Assembly: GCF_900113115.1 (NCBI RefSeq)
Contig: NZ_FOOF01000009.1
Span: 233,293 to 297,292 of the forward strand
DNA length: 64,000 nucleotides
Origin: Duganella sp. CF458
Lineage (GTDB): Bacteria > Pseudomonadota > Gammaproteobacteria > Burkholderiales > Burkholderiaceae_D
Direction: 5' to 3'
Made by a program: the position numbers and the translations under genes. Numbering within the stretch: position 1 is the first letter of the stretch; each line of letters begins with the position of its first letter. Under the pieces are notes generated by a model that saw only the letters and a list, made by a program, of their open reading frames with translations, ran no database searches and was not told the DNA's origin. This document shows, in pieces, positions 8,282 through 17,090 of this stretch.

Positions 8282-9432
8282 GCCGCGCGCGTTGCCGGCT
8301 GGGTGTCGAGATAACGCAGCAGGTCGCGTCCCAGGACGCGCAGGCGCGCGGTGTCGACCTGGCGTTTCTTGTAGGCGTCATGGCTGGCTGGACCTTCCAG
8401 GGTACGGCTATGGCTGGCCTTGTCCATCAACTGGATTTCGTACTCGAAGAAGAAGCCGACGTCGTAGTCGGGTCCGCTGGCTGCCGGGTCGTCCGGCGGC
8501 AAATGGATCATCTTGCGCACCGTGACCTGGATGCTGCTGAAGCCGGCGCCGCTGTGCGGGTTGTCGGCACGGGTTTGCGGTGAAGAGATCGCCATCAGTT
8601 CCGCGTCCATCTTTTCCAGCAGGTCGGCAGGGTAGCCCTCGGCCGCTTCCAGCATGCAGCGGTACTGGGTGAAGATTTCCTTTGCTGCTTCCATGTCGAG
8701 CAGGGTATTGCGCGTGCGCTGGGAATCGACGTTGGTGACCGAGATCAGGTGCGCGCGCTGCAGTGTGCGCAAGGCGAGCAAGCATTCGAATCGGGTGTTG
8801 AAGATCAGCCGCACGCCGAGGTGGTCGAAGATGTCGGCTGCCAGGTAGGCTGCCTTTTGCAGCAGCTTGAGCAGGATACTGCCGCGGCTTTTGTTGTTTT
8901 TGCGGTCAAAATGCAGCAAGGGGAGGCAAATTTCGCCATCGCTCAAATAAAACTGTCCGTCTTCCTGGTGGATCACCTCGTCCAGGCTGGCGAAGACTTG
9001 CTGGCGGATGGTGTTGAAATAGCGCAGCTTGAGGTTGTTATCGATGTAGAAGATGCCGTGCATGACTTTCAGCACGGCGCAGGACCACATGCGCCGCAGC
9101 TCGACTTGTTCGTTGCCGTGCAGGGAGGCGAAGACCAGCAGATCGAGCGGGTCGTCCGGTACCCGCACTTCAGGCGGGACCAAGGCCGCCTGCCCAGGCG
9201 CCAGGAAGTTGCTGCAGATGAAATCCAGCGCCTCGCCATGGGCGTGAGCGATCACTTCGCGGGCGTGCGGGTTATCGATGTCGAAGCCGTATTCGCGCAC
9301 GAACTGGTGCGCGTCATGCTGGTTGCGCAGGGCCAGTCCGCCGAGGTCGATGGCCGACACGCCGGAGGCGATGGCATTCAGGTAGGTCCAGTTCAGGGAA
9401 AATTTTCCCTGGCACTTGAGAGAGGGATGCAT
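8278..9432 (-). CDS. TIGR04552/TIGR04562-type protein with RelA/SpoT-synthetase-like motifs
   Basis: This 384-residue cytoplasmic protein resembles, from memory, the uncharacterised TIGR04552/TIGR04562 family. Its second half shows the motif order of the RelA/SpoT (p)ppGpp synthetase domain: RKNNKSRGSILLKL (177-190; RelA has RxKxxxSIxxK), DIFDHLGVRLI (200-210; RelA DIxGxRI), AGFSSIQVTV (296-305; RelA NGYQSLHTV), YEIQL (331-335; RelA VEIQIRT) and SHDAYKKRQ (350-358; RelA AAHWAYKE). Both acidic positions expected for catalysis (D200, E332) are kept. The guanine-stacking Tyr is Phe298 and the following His is Gln302, so activity may differ. No HD hydrolase domain is present. ATG 9432 is provisional; an upstream frame to 9621 would run through the DUF805 promoter. 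The synthetase assignment is my inference. Confidence 0.6.
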   Translation of the reverse strand: MHPSLKCQGKFSLNWTYLNAIASGVSAIDLGGLALRNQHDAHQFVREYGFDIDNPHAREVIAHAHGEALDFICSNFLAPGQAALVPPEVRVPDDPLDLLVFASLHGNEQVELRRMWSCAVLKVMHGIFYIDNNLKLRYFNTIRQQVFASLDEVIHQEDGQFYLSDGEICLPLLHFDRKNNKSRGSILLKLLQKAAYLAADIFDHLGVRLIFNTRFECLLALRTLQRAHLISVTNVDSQRTRNTLLDMEAAKEIFTQYRCMLEAAEGYPADLLEKMDAELMAISSPQTRADNPHSGAGFSSIQVTVRKMIHLPPDDPAASGPDYDVGFFFEYEIQLMDKASHSRTLEGPASHDAYKKRQVDTARLRVLGRDLLRYLDTQPATRAA

Positions 9433-9608
9433 GGCGGCGTTTTGTGTATTGTGCAACCGTCCAGTCTTTAAAGAAAGTATCGCAGCCGCGCGAACAAGCC
9501 GCAAGCCAGGTGTTGTATTGAATTCGGCCTTGTGCCTTAGTAAAAAAGTAATGTAAGATTTTCTTGGTGGTAACTTTAATAACGAATTAATACCTTTTAG
9601 GAGCAACC

Positions 9609-10169
9609 GTGAGTAATCCATATTCGATGCCGCAATCCGAGCTGACCGAACGCGTCAGCGACGAGACTTATATGCCGAAGTTCTTTTCCCTCAGTGGCCG
9701 TATTGGCCGTGTGCGCTACTGGGCCTTCAGTATGGGTGCCGGGCTGTTGATGATACCGATCATGATCCTGACGATGGGCCTTGGCGCGCTGACCGGCGCC
9801 GTGGCCGGTGCCGGTGTCGAGGGCGGCGCCAGCGGCGGGGTGCTGGGCGCCGTAGTCGCCTATGGCCTGTCGTTTGCAATCACCTTGGTACTGGCGCGCC
9901 GTCGCCTGAATGACCTGGGCAAATCCGGCTGGCTGGGCTTACTTATGCTGGTACCGCTGGTGAACATTTTCATGGCCCTTTGGCTGCTGTTTGGCCCGGG
10001 CGACGCGCAGGCCAACGAATACGGCCCACCGCCAGCTTCGAACTCGACCTTCCTGAAAGTAGTCGCCTGGGTGGTGCCTGTGCTCTTCTTCGGTATCCTT
10101 TTCGCCACGGCCATTCCGGCCTACCAGGCGTATACCGAGAAGGCGCGCGCTGCGCAGATGGGCGAGTAA
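9609..10169 (+). CDS. DUF805 inner-membrane protein
   Basis: This 186-residue protein carries a DUF805 domain: FSLSGRIGRVRYWAFSM (about 27-43), ARRRLNDLGKSGWLGL (about 96-111) and LLFGPGDAQANEYGP (about 125-139) are its three hallmarks. Transmembrane helices are visible at about 40-60, 75-95 and 110-128. A further C-terminal helix (about 150-172) ends in AIPAYQAYTEKARAA, a string reminiscent of a pilin N-terminal region. The start is GTG 9609, supported by AGGAG five bases upstream. The function of the family is not known. Confidence 0.88.
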   Translation: MSNPYSMPQSELTERVSDETYMPKFFSLSGRIGRVRYWAFSMGAGLLMIPIMILTMGLGALTGAVAGAGVEGGASGGVLGAVVAYGLSFAITLVLARRRLNDLGKSGWLGLLMLVPLVNIFMALWLLFGPGDAQANEYGPPPASNSTFLKVVAWVVPVLFFGILFATAIPAYQAYTEKARAAQMGE

Positions 10170-10194
10170 GCGCCGTATAGCCCAGAAGCAGGCT

Positions 10195-11499
10195 TTACAG
10201 CGCTCCGCTTTCTTTGATATCGAGGTAGCGGTTCAGCAGGGCGCCGGCCAACTGGTCCGGCGCGACGTCGACCAGGTGGCCGGAACGCAGGCCCAGGCGG
10301 CGGATGGCTTCCTGGCGCTGTTGCAGGTAATGCTCGCTGGCTGCCAGGCGCAGGGCGTCGTCGAAGCCTTGCACCGGCGCCGTGCTGGCGGCGTCCAGCG
10401 CGCGCTCGCGCAAGCTGGCGCACAGCACCAGGTGGCGTGAGGACAGCAGGTCGACGGCCTGGCGCAAGGCCACGTCGTCTTCATCGCGCACGTTGGTCAC
10501 CAGCACCACGAAGGCGCGCCGGTTCAGGCGGTTCAGCAGGTCGTTGGCCGCGCGCAGGTAGTCGGGCGCGGCTTCACCCGGCTGCAGGTCGTACACCCCG
10601 GCCAGCATGCGGTCCAGCCCGATGCGCCCCTTGGCCGGCTGCAGCCAGCGGTTGTCCACCCCAAAACTCATCAAACCCACCGCGTCGCCCTGCTTGCCGG
10701 CCACGAAGGCCAGCGTCAGCACGGCGTACAGCGCGTGGTCGAAATGGCTGGTGTCGTCGTCGCGCGCCAGCATGCGGCGGCCGGTATCGAGCAGGAACAC
10801 CACCTGCTGGTCGCGTTCGAGCTGGTACTCGCGGCTGATCGGCTTGCGGTGGCGTGCGGTGGCTTTCCAGTCGATCGAGCGCAGGCTGTCGCCGCGCCGG
10901 TATTCGCGCAGTTGGCGGAAGTCGGTGCCTTCGCCGCGCTGGCGCTTGACCAGCGAGCCGGCGGTTGGCGCCTGGCGGTCGGTGGCTCGCAGGGCCTGGC
11001 CCAGCAGGCGCGCCACGTCGGGGAATACTTTCGCGGTCTGCTGCGGGCCGATGCGGTGCGTCGCCTGCCACAAGCCGAGCGGGCCGGCCACGCGCAGCCA
11101 TGGCGTGCCGAAGGCGCCGTCGCCCCGTTCCTGCGGGCGCACGCGGTAGGTCAGCGTGGAAAAGGCGCCGGGCGCCAGCCGCGTTGCGTGCGGCATGCCT
11201 TCCAGTTCCCAGGCTGTCGGGTAATCGTCGAACACGTCGAGCCGCAATGCGGAATGGCCGTCGTTGTGCAGGGTCAGGCGCACGTCCTGCCAAGCGCCGA
11301 CCGGCAGTACGCCTGCCATGCTGCGCTCCGCGCGCAGGGCCGGGCGGCGGCGCGCCAGCAGTGCATCGGCGCCGGCGGCCAGCAGCAGGGCGCCGCCCAG
11401 CACCTGCCACGGCGCCTGCAGCACCGGCCACACGCTGGCCGGCACGCCCAGCGCGGTCAGGCCCAGCAGGGCCTGGAACATGCGGCGGGTTGGCTTCAT
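10195..11499 (-). CDS. DUF58 domain protein, last gene of MoxR operon
   Basis: This is a 434-residue protein with two short N-terminal hydrophobic helices (about 10-50). The DUF58 signature GTDFRQLREYRRGDSLRSID followed by WKATAR lies near 200-225. After it comes a vWA-like fold (QVVFLLDTGRRM, about 240). DUF58 proteins are regular partners of MoxR AAA+ ATPases and are thought to present substrates or sense metal ions through the vWA-like part. The ATG shares one base with the moxR stop (TGATG), so translation is coupled. It is the terminal gene of the six-gene operon 10195-17051. Confidence 0.88.
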   Translation of the reverse strand: MKPTRRMFQALLGLTALGVPASVWPVLQAPWQVLGGALLLAAGADALLARRRPALRAERSMAGVLPVGAWQDVRLTLHNDGHSALRLDVFDDYPTAWELEGMPHATRLAPGAFSTLTYRVRPQERGDGAFGTPWLRVAGPLGLWQATHRIGPQQTAKVFPDVARLLGQALRATDRQAPTAGSLVKRQRGEGTDFRQLREYRRGDSLRSIDWKATARHRKPISREYQLERDQQVVFLLDTGRRMLARDDDTSHFDHALYAVLTLAFVAGKQGDAVGLMSFGVDNRWLQPAKGRIGLDRMLAGVYDLQPGEAAPDYLRAANDLLNRLNRRAFVVLVTNVRDEDDVALRQAVDLLSSRHLVLCASLRERALDAASTAPVQGFDDALRLAASEHYLQQRQEAIRRLGLRSGHLVDVAPDQLAGALLNRYLDIKESGAL

Positions 11500-12503
11500 C
11501 AGTTGCGCGGCGCGGCGACCGAGTCGATCAGCGCTGCCAGGATGTCGTCCGCACCCAGGCCATCGAGTTCGCTTTCCGGCGACAGGGCGATGCGGTGGCG
11601 CAGCACCGGCAGGCTGGCCTGCTTGATGTCGTCCGGGGTGGCGTAGTCGCGGCCTGCCATCAGGGCCATGGCGCGCGCCAGGCGGATCAGGGCGATGCTG
11701 CCGCGCGGGCCGGCGCCGACCGACACGCCGGGCCATTGGCGGGTTGCGCGCGCCATGCGCACCGCATAGTTGGCGACGGCTTCGTCGACGCGGATGCGGG
11801 CCACCAGCTGCTGCAGCGCGAGCAGGATCTCCGGCTTGATCAGGGTGCGTACCTGGGCCACTTCCAGCGCATCGCCGACGCGGTCCTGCGTCACGGCCAG
11901 CAGCATCGCGGTTTCCTCCTGCTCGCTTGGATAGGCGATGCGCGCCTTGATCAGGAAACGGTCAAGCTGGGCTTCCGGCAGCGGGTAGGTGCCTTCGCTT
12001 TCCAGCGGGTTCTGGGTGGCCAGCACCATGAAGGGGGCCTCCAGCGTGTGCGCCTCGCCTTCGATGGTGACCTGGCGCTCCTGCATGGCTTCCAGCAGGG
12101 CGGACTGGGTCTTGGCCGGTGCGCGGTTGATCTCGTCTGCCAGCAGCAGGTGGGTGAACACCGGCCCCTTGCGGACGCTGAAGGTTTGCTGGCGCTGGTC
12201 GAACACGGCGTGGCCCATCACGTCGGCCGGCATCAGGTCGGGCGTGAACTGGATACGCGAAAATTCGCCGGCAAAGGTCTTGGCCAGCGCCTTGACCAGC
12301 AGGGTCTTGCCCAGGCCAGGCACGCCTTCCAGCAGCACGTGGCCGCCGGCCAGGCAGCAGGCCAGCACCTGTTCGACCACGGTTTGCTGGCCGACGATGG
12401 CGCGGCCGATTTCCTCGCGCAGGCGCTGCACGATGTCGATCGCCTGCGCCAGGCGGTCGGCCGGAATGGCGTTATTGGGTGGGATGGACATGCTATCGCT
12501 CAT
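11499..12503 (-). CDS. MoxR-family AAA+ ATPase
   Basis: This 334-residue AAA_3 ATPase has Walker A GVPGLGKT (60-67), Walker B LLLADE (119-124) and sensor 1 LATQNPLE (about 155). A C-terminal AAA lid follows ([24 protein letters not shown] region). MoxR proteins act as chaperone-like ATPases with vWA/DUF58 partners, often in envelope stress or in maturing metalloenzymes. Here the partner is the DUF58 gene that starts at its stop codon. Its own start lies 11 nt inside the DUF4350 gene. ATG 12503 is used because the AAA domain follows directly; longer frames add unrelated residues. Confidence 0.92.
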   Translation of the reverse strand: MSDSMSIPPNNAIPADRLAQAIDIVQRLREEIGRAIVGQQTVVEQVLACCLAGGHVLLEGVPGLGKTLLVKALAKTFAGEFSRIQFTPDLMPADVMGHAVFDQRQQTFSVRKGPVFTHLLLADEINRAPAKTQSALLEAMQERQVTIEGEAHTLEAPFMVLATQNPLESEGTYPLPEAQLDRFLIKARIAYPSEQEETAMLLAVTQDRVGDALEVAQVRTLIKPEILLALQQLVARIRVDEAVANYAVRMARATRQWPGVSVGAGPRGSIALIRLARAMALMAGRDYATPDDIKQASLPVLRHRIALSPESELDGLGADDILAALIDSVAAPRN

Positions 12504-13827
12504 GGTGGGCTCGTAATTGTTGGAGTATTGAAATTTGCCGTGTGAAGTCGGCGGCGCGCTTGGCCGGTGCGCCAAGCAGGGCATCGCTCACTTGCGCTTC
12601 CGGCAGCTTGGCCAGGCGTGCCAGGCGGCGTGCGCGTTCGGCTGGACCCAGCGCGTGCAGCTCCGGCAGGCGGCGCAGCAGCTGCTTCTCGGTGCTCTTG
12701 CGGACGGCTTCCAGCAGCAGGGCGCGGCCTTGCGGCAAGCGCCACAGCCAGCGGCCGCTGGCCTCGATATGCTCGATCAGGGCGCGCCGGGCGCTGGCCG
12801 CTTCCGGCAGCAGCGGGCCGAAGCGGCGCGAGACGCTCCAGGTCCACAGCAGCAGCAGGGCGGCCAGGCCCAGCACGACCAGGCGGCCGTGCTGCCACAG
12901 CCAGGCGGCCCAGCCCACCGGCTCGCTGTGCTGCACCAGCATGACTTGTGCATGGGGGCCGCTCTGCCCGGCCAGCAACAGCAGCAGCTCGCCGTGGTCG
13001 AACTGGCGCAGCATGTCGTTGTCGAAGTAGCTGTCGCCGGCATCGACGGCCACCATCGCGACCTTGCCGCGGCCTTCGCCATACACCAGCACGGCCAGTT
13101 CGTAGGTGTCGCCCCACAGCGGTTGCGGGCCCTTGCCTTCGAAACGCTGCAAGGTGTCGGACGGGCGGGCCAGCTCGATGGTGTTGGCGGCGCCGGGCGC
13201 GTTCAGGCAGACCAGGCGCGGCGGGCTATCGGGCTCCTGGGCCTGGCCGGGCTGGTCTTCCTCGTCTTGCGGCGCTTCCGGCTCCGCGTGCTCCTCGCCG
13301 CCCTCGGCGGCCCGCATGAGCCGGTCGGCTGCGCGCTTGGCGCGGCGCCTGGACTCCAGCGGGTCGAGGCGGCAGGTATCGTCGATCCGGTTGCGCCCCG
13401 ACATCGCCACGCCGAAGTGCTTGCCCAACGGGTCGGTCGATTGGTCGAAGTCGGCTTCCGGGCCGCTGTCGTCGTCGGTGTCGCCGACCCAGTCGGGCGT
13501 CATGATCAGGGTGTTGCCGCGGCGCACCCAGTCCAGCAGCAGCTTGGCCTGACGCTCGTCCGGCGGGCGCGCATAGCGCGACAGCAGCATCACGCCGTCC
13601 GGCAGCTGGTTCAGCAGCTGGTAGCTGAGCACGGGCTCGACCCGTACCGTATGCCCGCGCGCTTCCAGCAGCCGGGTTGCCGCCAGCATGGGGTTCTTGG
13701 CCTGCGCCTCGGAAACGTGGTACTGGCCGCGCCATACCTTGTGGAAGTACAGATGCCATAGCTCGTAGCCGGCGCCGGCCAACAGCACGGCAACGATGGC
13801 GATGATGATCGAATGGCTGCGCTTCAT
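12493..13827 (-). CDS. DUF4350 membrane protein
   Basis: This is a 444-residue protein. An N-terminal membrane anchor (about 7-23) is followed by a soluble DUF4350 region ([10 protein letters not shown], about 50-60; [12 protein letters not shown], about 105). A second membrane helix lies at about 315-335 and a basic helical C-terminal domain follows. A strongly acidic, low-complexity segment ([20 protein letters not shown], about 175-195) interrupts the soluble region and looks like a flexible insertion. It overlaps both neighbours (4 nt with the DUF4129 gene, 11 nt with moxR), which fixes it inside the operon. No enzymatic motif is seen. Confidence 0.8.
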   Translation of the reverse strand: MKRSHSIIIAIVAVLLAGAGYELWHLYFHKVWRGQYHVSEAQAKNPMLAATRLLEARGHTVRVEPVLSYQLLNQLPDGVMLLSRYARPPDERQAKLLLDWVRRGNTLIMTPDWVGDTDDDSGPEADFDQSTDPLGKHFGVAMSGRNRIDDTCRLDPLESRRRAKRAADRLMRAAEGGEEHAEPEAPQDEEDQPGQAQEPDSPPRLVCLNAPGAANTIELARPSDTLQRFEGKGPQPLWGDTYELAVLVYGEGRGKVAMVAVDAGDSYFDNDMLRQFDHGELLLLLAGQSGPHAQVMLVQHSEPVGWAAWLWQHGRLVVLGLAALLLLWTWSVSRRFGPLLPEAASARRALIEHIEASGRWLWRLPQGRALLLEAVRKSTEKQLLRRLPELHALGPAERARRLARLAKLPEAQVSDALLGAPAKRAADFTRQISILQQLRAHHER

Positions 13828-15416
13828 GCTGCCTCGCGATCGAAGTGGGCCTGCCAGCGCGTGCACAGCGCAGCCACGGTTTCAGCAGCCGGCCAGCGCG
13901 CGCCATAGGCGGCATTCAGCCACAGCGTGGTGGCCTGGTCGGCCAGCGCCAGGCCGTCGCCATCGAGGGCGCCGGCGGCGTGCGCACTGCGCGCCTGGGC
14001 CAGGCATTCGCCTTCGGTTGCACCGTGGTGCAAGGTGAGCGACTGGCGGCTGACCAGGCGCGACAGCGTGGCGCGGTAGAGCAGCGCCAGCGCGGCGCGC
14101 TGCTGCCCTTGCTGCCACAGCGCGCGCACGGCGCCGGCCACGTCGGCCGGCAAGCTCTCTTCGCGGATATCGAGGCCGCCCACTTCGGTGGCCAGCCTGG
14201 GCGCGGGCGTTGGCGCGAAATTCAAGCGTAACGGCGCGGCATAGCGCCACAACAACCAGGCCACCAGCACGATGGCGCCGCCGATCAGGGCAACCTTGAA
14301 CAGGCCCGCCAGGATGGCAGCCATCCAGCGCGGGATCAGCGGGGCGGATTTCGGTTTTTCCTTGTCCTTTTCCTGGTCCAGTGGCGTGCGCAGTTCCCAT
14401 ACTTCGCCGCAGCGATAGCCGCGCAAGTCTTCGTGGGCGAAAACCTGCTCGAGCTGGCGGCGCAGCGCGGCCTGTTGCGGCGACTGGTCGGGCCCGCGGC
14501 CGCTGTCCTCTTGCTTGAGCCCTTTCGGCGGCTCGCAATCGGTCACCACCGGCTTTGCGCCGGCGGCCTGCGGGGCAGCCTGCACCGGCGGCGGCATGCC
14601 GAGCAAGGCCATGGCCAACAGCGGCGCCGCCATCAGCACGGCGGCAACCTGGCGCGCCGCCGCTGGACGCGCCGGGGCGCGCACCTGGCGCAGCACGATT
14701 TCGATGTCCCAGGCTTCCAGCGTGGCGCGGCGGTTCAGGTAGAGCGTGAAGGTGCAGGCCGTGTAGACCGGACCGATGATGGCGCAGGCCAGGCACCACG
14801 CGGCGGTGCCCAGTGCCGCCTGCAACGCGCCCTGGTCGGTCAGGCCGAGCAAGGCAAAGGGATTGGGCGATTCGCCCGGCATGAACAGGCCGGCCAGGGC
14901 CAGCATGCCGAACATCAGCACGGCTTCGAAGGTGGCGCAGGTGCTGCCGAACAGCAGGGCGGCGCCGCCGGTGCCGTTGCGCGCGATGGTGGCGCGGCGC
15001 GCGGTGGCGGTCTTGCCGCGGGCCCGTTCCAGCACCCACACCGGCTGGTGCAGGCCGCGTCCGGCCATGAAGGGCCGCCACCAGGTCAGCATGCGGAACC
15101 AGCCGCCACCGAGCTCGCGCGGCCAGGCACGCAAGGCATCGCGCCAGCCGGCCTGTTCGCCGAATACCTGGCGCGCCAGCACGTACAGCGGCGCGCGTTC
15201 CAGCAAGGGACGCAGCCACCACGGCAGCAGCCAGCCCAGGGCCAGGTCGGGGTTGTACCAGCTGATCAGGACGGCCAGCGCCGACAGCGGCAGCCACAGG
15301 GCCAGCCAGGCCCGCCATACGTCGGCGCCGCCCGCATGCAGCAGGGCGAAACCGAGGTCCAGGCCTTGCGCGTTGCTGCGCGGGCGCAAATCAAGGCGCA
15401 GCTTATCGAGTTGCAT
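13824..15416 (-). CDS. large membrane protein with C-terminal DUF4129-like domain
   Basis: This 530-residue protein has a multi-helix N-terminal half (hydrophobic stretches near 45, 60, 160-200, 220-240 and 285-300). A periplasmic, cysteine-containing middle part (DCEPPKGL and YRCGEVWELR) is followed by another helix (about 365-390). The C-terminal ~110 residues (QQGQQRAALALLYRATLSRL, then HHGATEGECLAQAR) resemble DUF4129, usual in MoxR-DUF58 operons. ATG 15416 lies 14 nt inside the SpoIIM gene and the stop overlaps DUF4350 by ATGA. It probably forms part of an envelope complex with its operon partners. Confidence 0.75.
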   Translation of the reverse strand: MQLDKLRLDLRPRSNAQGLDLGFALLHAGGADVWRAWLALWLPLSALAVLISWYNPDLALGWLLPWWLRPLLERAPLYVLARQVFGEQAGWRDALRAWPRELGGGWFRMLTWWRPFMAGRGLHQPVWVLERARGKTATARRATIARNGTGGAALLFGSTCATFEAVLMFGMLALAGLFMPGESPNPFALLGLTDQGALQAALGTAAWCLACAIIGPVYTACTFTLYLNRRATLEAWDIEIVLRQVRAPARPAAARQVAAVLMAAPLLAMALLGMPPPVQAAPQAAGAKPVVTDCEPPKGLKQEDSGRGPDQSPQQAALRRQLEQVFAHEDLRGYRCGEVWELRTPLDQEKDKEKPKSAPLIPRWMAAILAGLFKVALIGGAIVLVAWLLWRYAAPLRLNFAPTPAPRLATEVGGLDIREESLPADVAGAVRALWQQGQQRAALALLYRATLSRLVSRQSLTLHHGATEGECLAQARSAHAAGALDGDGLALADQATTLWLNAAYGARWPAAETVAALCTRWQAHFDREAA

Positions 15417-16362
15417 GCACGCCTTTCTCGCGGCCGGCGAAACCGAAGAACAGGAATACCAGGGCCCAGCACACGGCACCGACGCTGTACTTGACGGCTG
15501 GCGCGAAGGCGCTGGCCGACCAGAACGCTTCGAAGAAGGCCGCCAGTACGGTCAGCAGGGCGGCACCCGCCACCACCGGGTACATCTGGACGCTGGCTTC
15601 CTGCAGCGCGCGGCGCCGGCTCAGGCGGCCCGGCTTGACCAGCGCCATGCCAAGGCGCACGCCGGCCACGCCGGACAGCACCAGGCCGGTCAGCTCAAAG
15701 CTGGAATGGGTCACCACGAAGGACCAGAAGTTGCCGCGGGTCGCCGGGTCGAGGCTGAGCCAGGCGGCCACCACGCCCATCTTCATGCCATTGAACAGTA
15801 CGCTCAGCAAGGCCGGCACGCCGCCGAAGATGCCGCTGGCGAAAGTGCGGAAGCCGATCGAGACGTTGTTCCAGATATAGTGGCCGAACATCTGCAGGTC
15901 GCCTTCGCTGCCGCCGCGGCCGGTCTTCACGCTGGAAGGCGAATACATCTGGTGCATGCGCGTCAGCTCTTCCGGCGACGCAAACATGAAGGCATTGTGC
16001 GAGTCCTGCCATACCAGCGCGCCAATGGCGAGGGCCGGCCCGAGCAGGCAAAGCAGCACCACCAGCAGCAGCTTCCATTCGGCGCGCACGCGGCGCGGCA
16101 GGTCGGCGCGCAGCCATTGCAGCAGCACGGTCGGGCGTTCCGCCGCCACGCCATACAGCGCGTGATGGCAGCGCGCCACCAGGCCGTGCAGGTAGGACAC
16201 CAGTTGCGGCGAGTAGCCGCGCTGGCTGGCCAGGGCCAGGCACTGGCACAGGCGGCGGTATTGTGCCGGCAGGGCTTCGCGGCCGTCGGCGCGCTTGGCC
16301 AGCAGGGTGTCGATCTCGCTCCACAGCGGACCGTAGGCGGCTTCGAATTGTGCTTGCTTCAT
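15403..16362 (-). CDS. stage II sporulation protein M (SpoIIM)-like membrane protein
   Basis: This 319-residue protein starts MKQAQFEAAYGPLWSEIDTL. A soluble helical N-terminus is followed by membrane helices near 100-120 and 175-310. The SpoIIM hallmarks are the segment MFGHYIWNNVSIGFRTFASG (about 165-185) and THSSFELTGLVLSG (about 225-240). The organism is a Gram-negative non-sporulator; the SpoIIM fold is common in MoxR operons and does not imply sporulation. It overlaps the RDD gene by ATGA and the next gene by 14 nt. Confidence 0.88.
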   Translation of the reverse strand: MKQAQFEAAYGPLWSEIDTLLAKRADGREALPAQYRRLCQCLALASQRGYSPQLVSYLHGLVARCHHALYGVAAERPTVLLQWLRADLPRRVRAEWKLLLVVLLCLLGPALAIGALVWQDSHNAFMFASPEELTRMHQMYSPSSVKTGRGGSEGDLQMFGHYIWNNVSIGFRTFASGIFGGVPALLSVLFNGMKMGVVAAWLSLDPATRGNFWSFVVTHSSFELTGLVLSGVAGVRLGMALVKPGRLSRRRALQEASVQMYPVVAGAALLTVLAAFFEAFWSASAFAPAVKYSVGAVCWALVFLFFGFAGREKGVHATR

Positions 16363-17051
16363 CGTACCAATCCTGCGGCCATGCCGCGCAAGCGTTCCAG
16401 CGACGCCTCGCCTTGTCGCCCGGTCAGCGGTTCGGCAATATCGGCCAGTTCCAGCATGCGCCCGTGCGGCAGCCGGCTTTCGCGCGCGAACAGGTCGGCC
16501 AGGGTGCGCTGCTGCTCCGGCGTCAGCGGGAAGGGCAGCGGCAACGGGGCCGCATCGGCCACCGCAATGCGCTTGGGCGGCTTGTCGCGGTACACCACCT
16601 GGGTGCCTGCCACAATGTCGCCCAGGCGGCGGAAATGGCGGTCGCACAGCATGGACAGCAGGCCGGAGGCGTAGCACAGCGGCAGGAAGTCGGCCACCAT
16701 CAGCAGGTTGCGCAACACCGATTCGCGCCAGCGCACCGGCAGCCCGTCCGCACGCAGCACTTGCAGGCCGAGCACCTGCTTGCCCAGGGTGCGGCCGCCG
16801 GCGTACACCTCGCACAGCACCGGGTAGGCCCAGTAGGCGAAGAAAAACAACAGGGCCGTCACGCCGTTGAACAGTTTTTCGGAGGGGATGATGGCGCCGA
16901 GGACCGAAATCAGGACGCTGGCGCCAAAGCCCCAGGCCGCAAAATCGATGGCCCATGCGTAAGCGCGTACTACCGGACCGGCAGGAACAAGCTGCAAACG
17001 CACGCCTTCGGGGGTGATCAGGGACAGGCGTCCATCGAGGAGGAAATTCAT
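16359..17051 (-). CDS. RDD-family membrane protein, first gene of MoxR operon
   Basis: This 230-residue protein has RDD hallmarks: an Arg-containing start (PAGPVVRAYAWAIDFAAWG), a central GGRTLGKQVLGLQVLRADG (about 85-105), and a later Asp-rich exit (RRLGDIVAGTQVVY, about 140-155), with three hydrophobic helices. The C-terminal 70 residues are soluble. Transcription of the six-gene operon should begin in the 40 bp between this gene and the stop of the next upstream gene, or by readthrough. Its start is ATG 17051. Confidence 0.88.
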   Translation of the reverse strand: MNFLLDGRLSLITPEGVRLQLVPAGPVVRAYAWAIDFAAWGFGASVLISVLGAIIPSEKLFNGVTALLFFFAYWAYPVLCEVYAGGRTLGKQVLGLQVLRADGLPVRWRESVLRNLLMVADFLPLCYASGLLSMLCDRHFRRLGDIVAGTQVVYRDKPPKRIAVADAAPLPLPFPLTPEQQRTLADLFARESRLPHGRMLELADIAEPLTGRQGEASLERLRGMAAGLVR

Positions 17052-17090
17052 GCCATTTATTTAACCATAAAACTTTCCTCAATGGAAATG

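Noticed and set aside
9433..9621. N-terminal extension of the RelA/SpoT-like protein
   Set aside because: It would run through the promoter and start of the DUF805 gene; not excluded completely, but no conserved motif is in it.
15403..16362. Sporulation capacity suggested by a SpoIIM protein
   Set aside because: SpoIIM-fold proteins are regular members of MoxR operons in non-sporulating Gram-negatives; no other sporulation gene is present.
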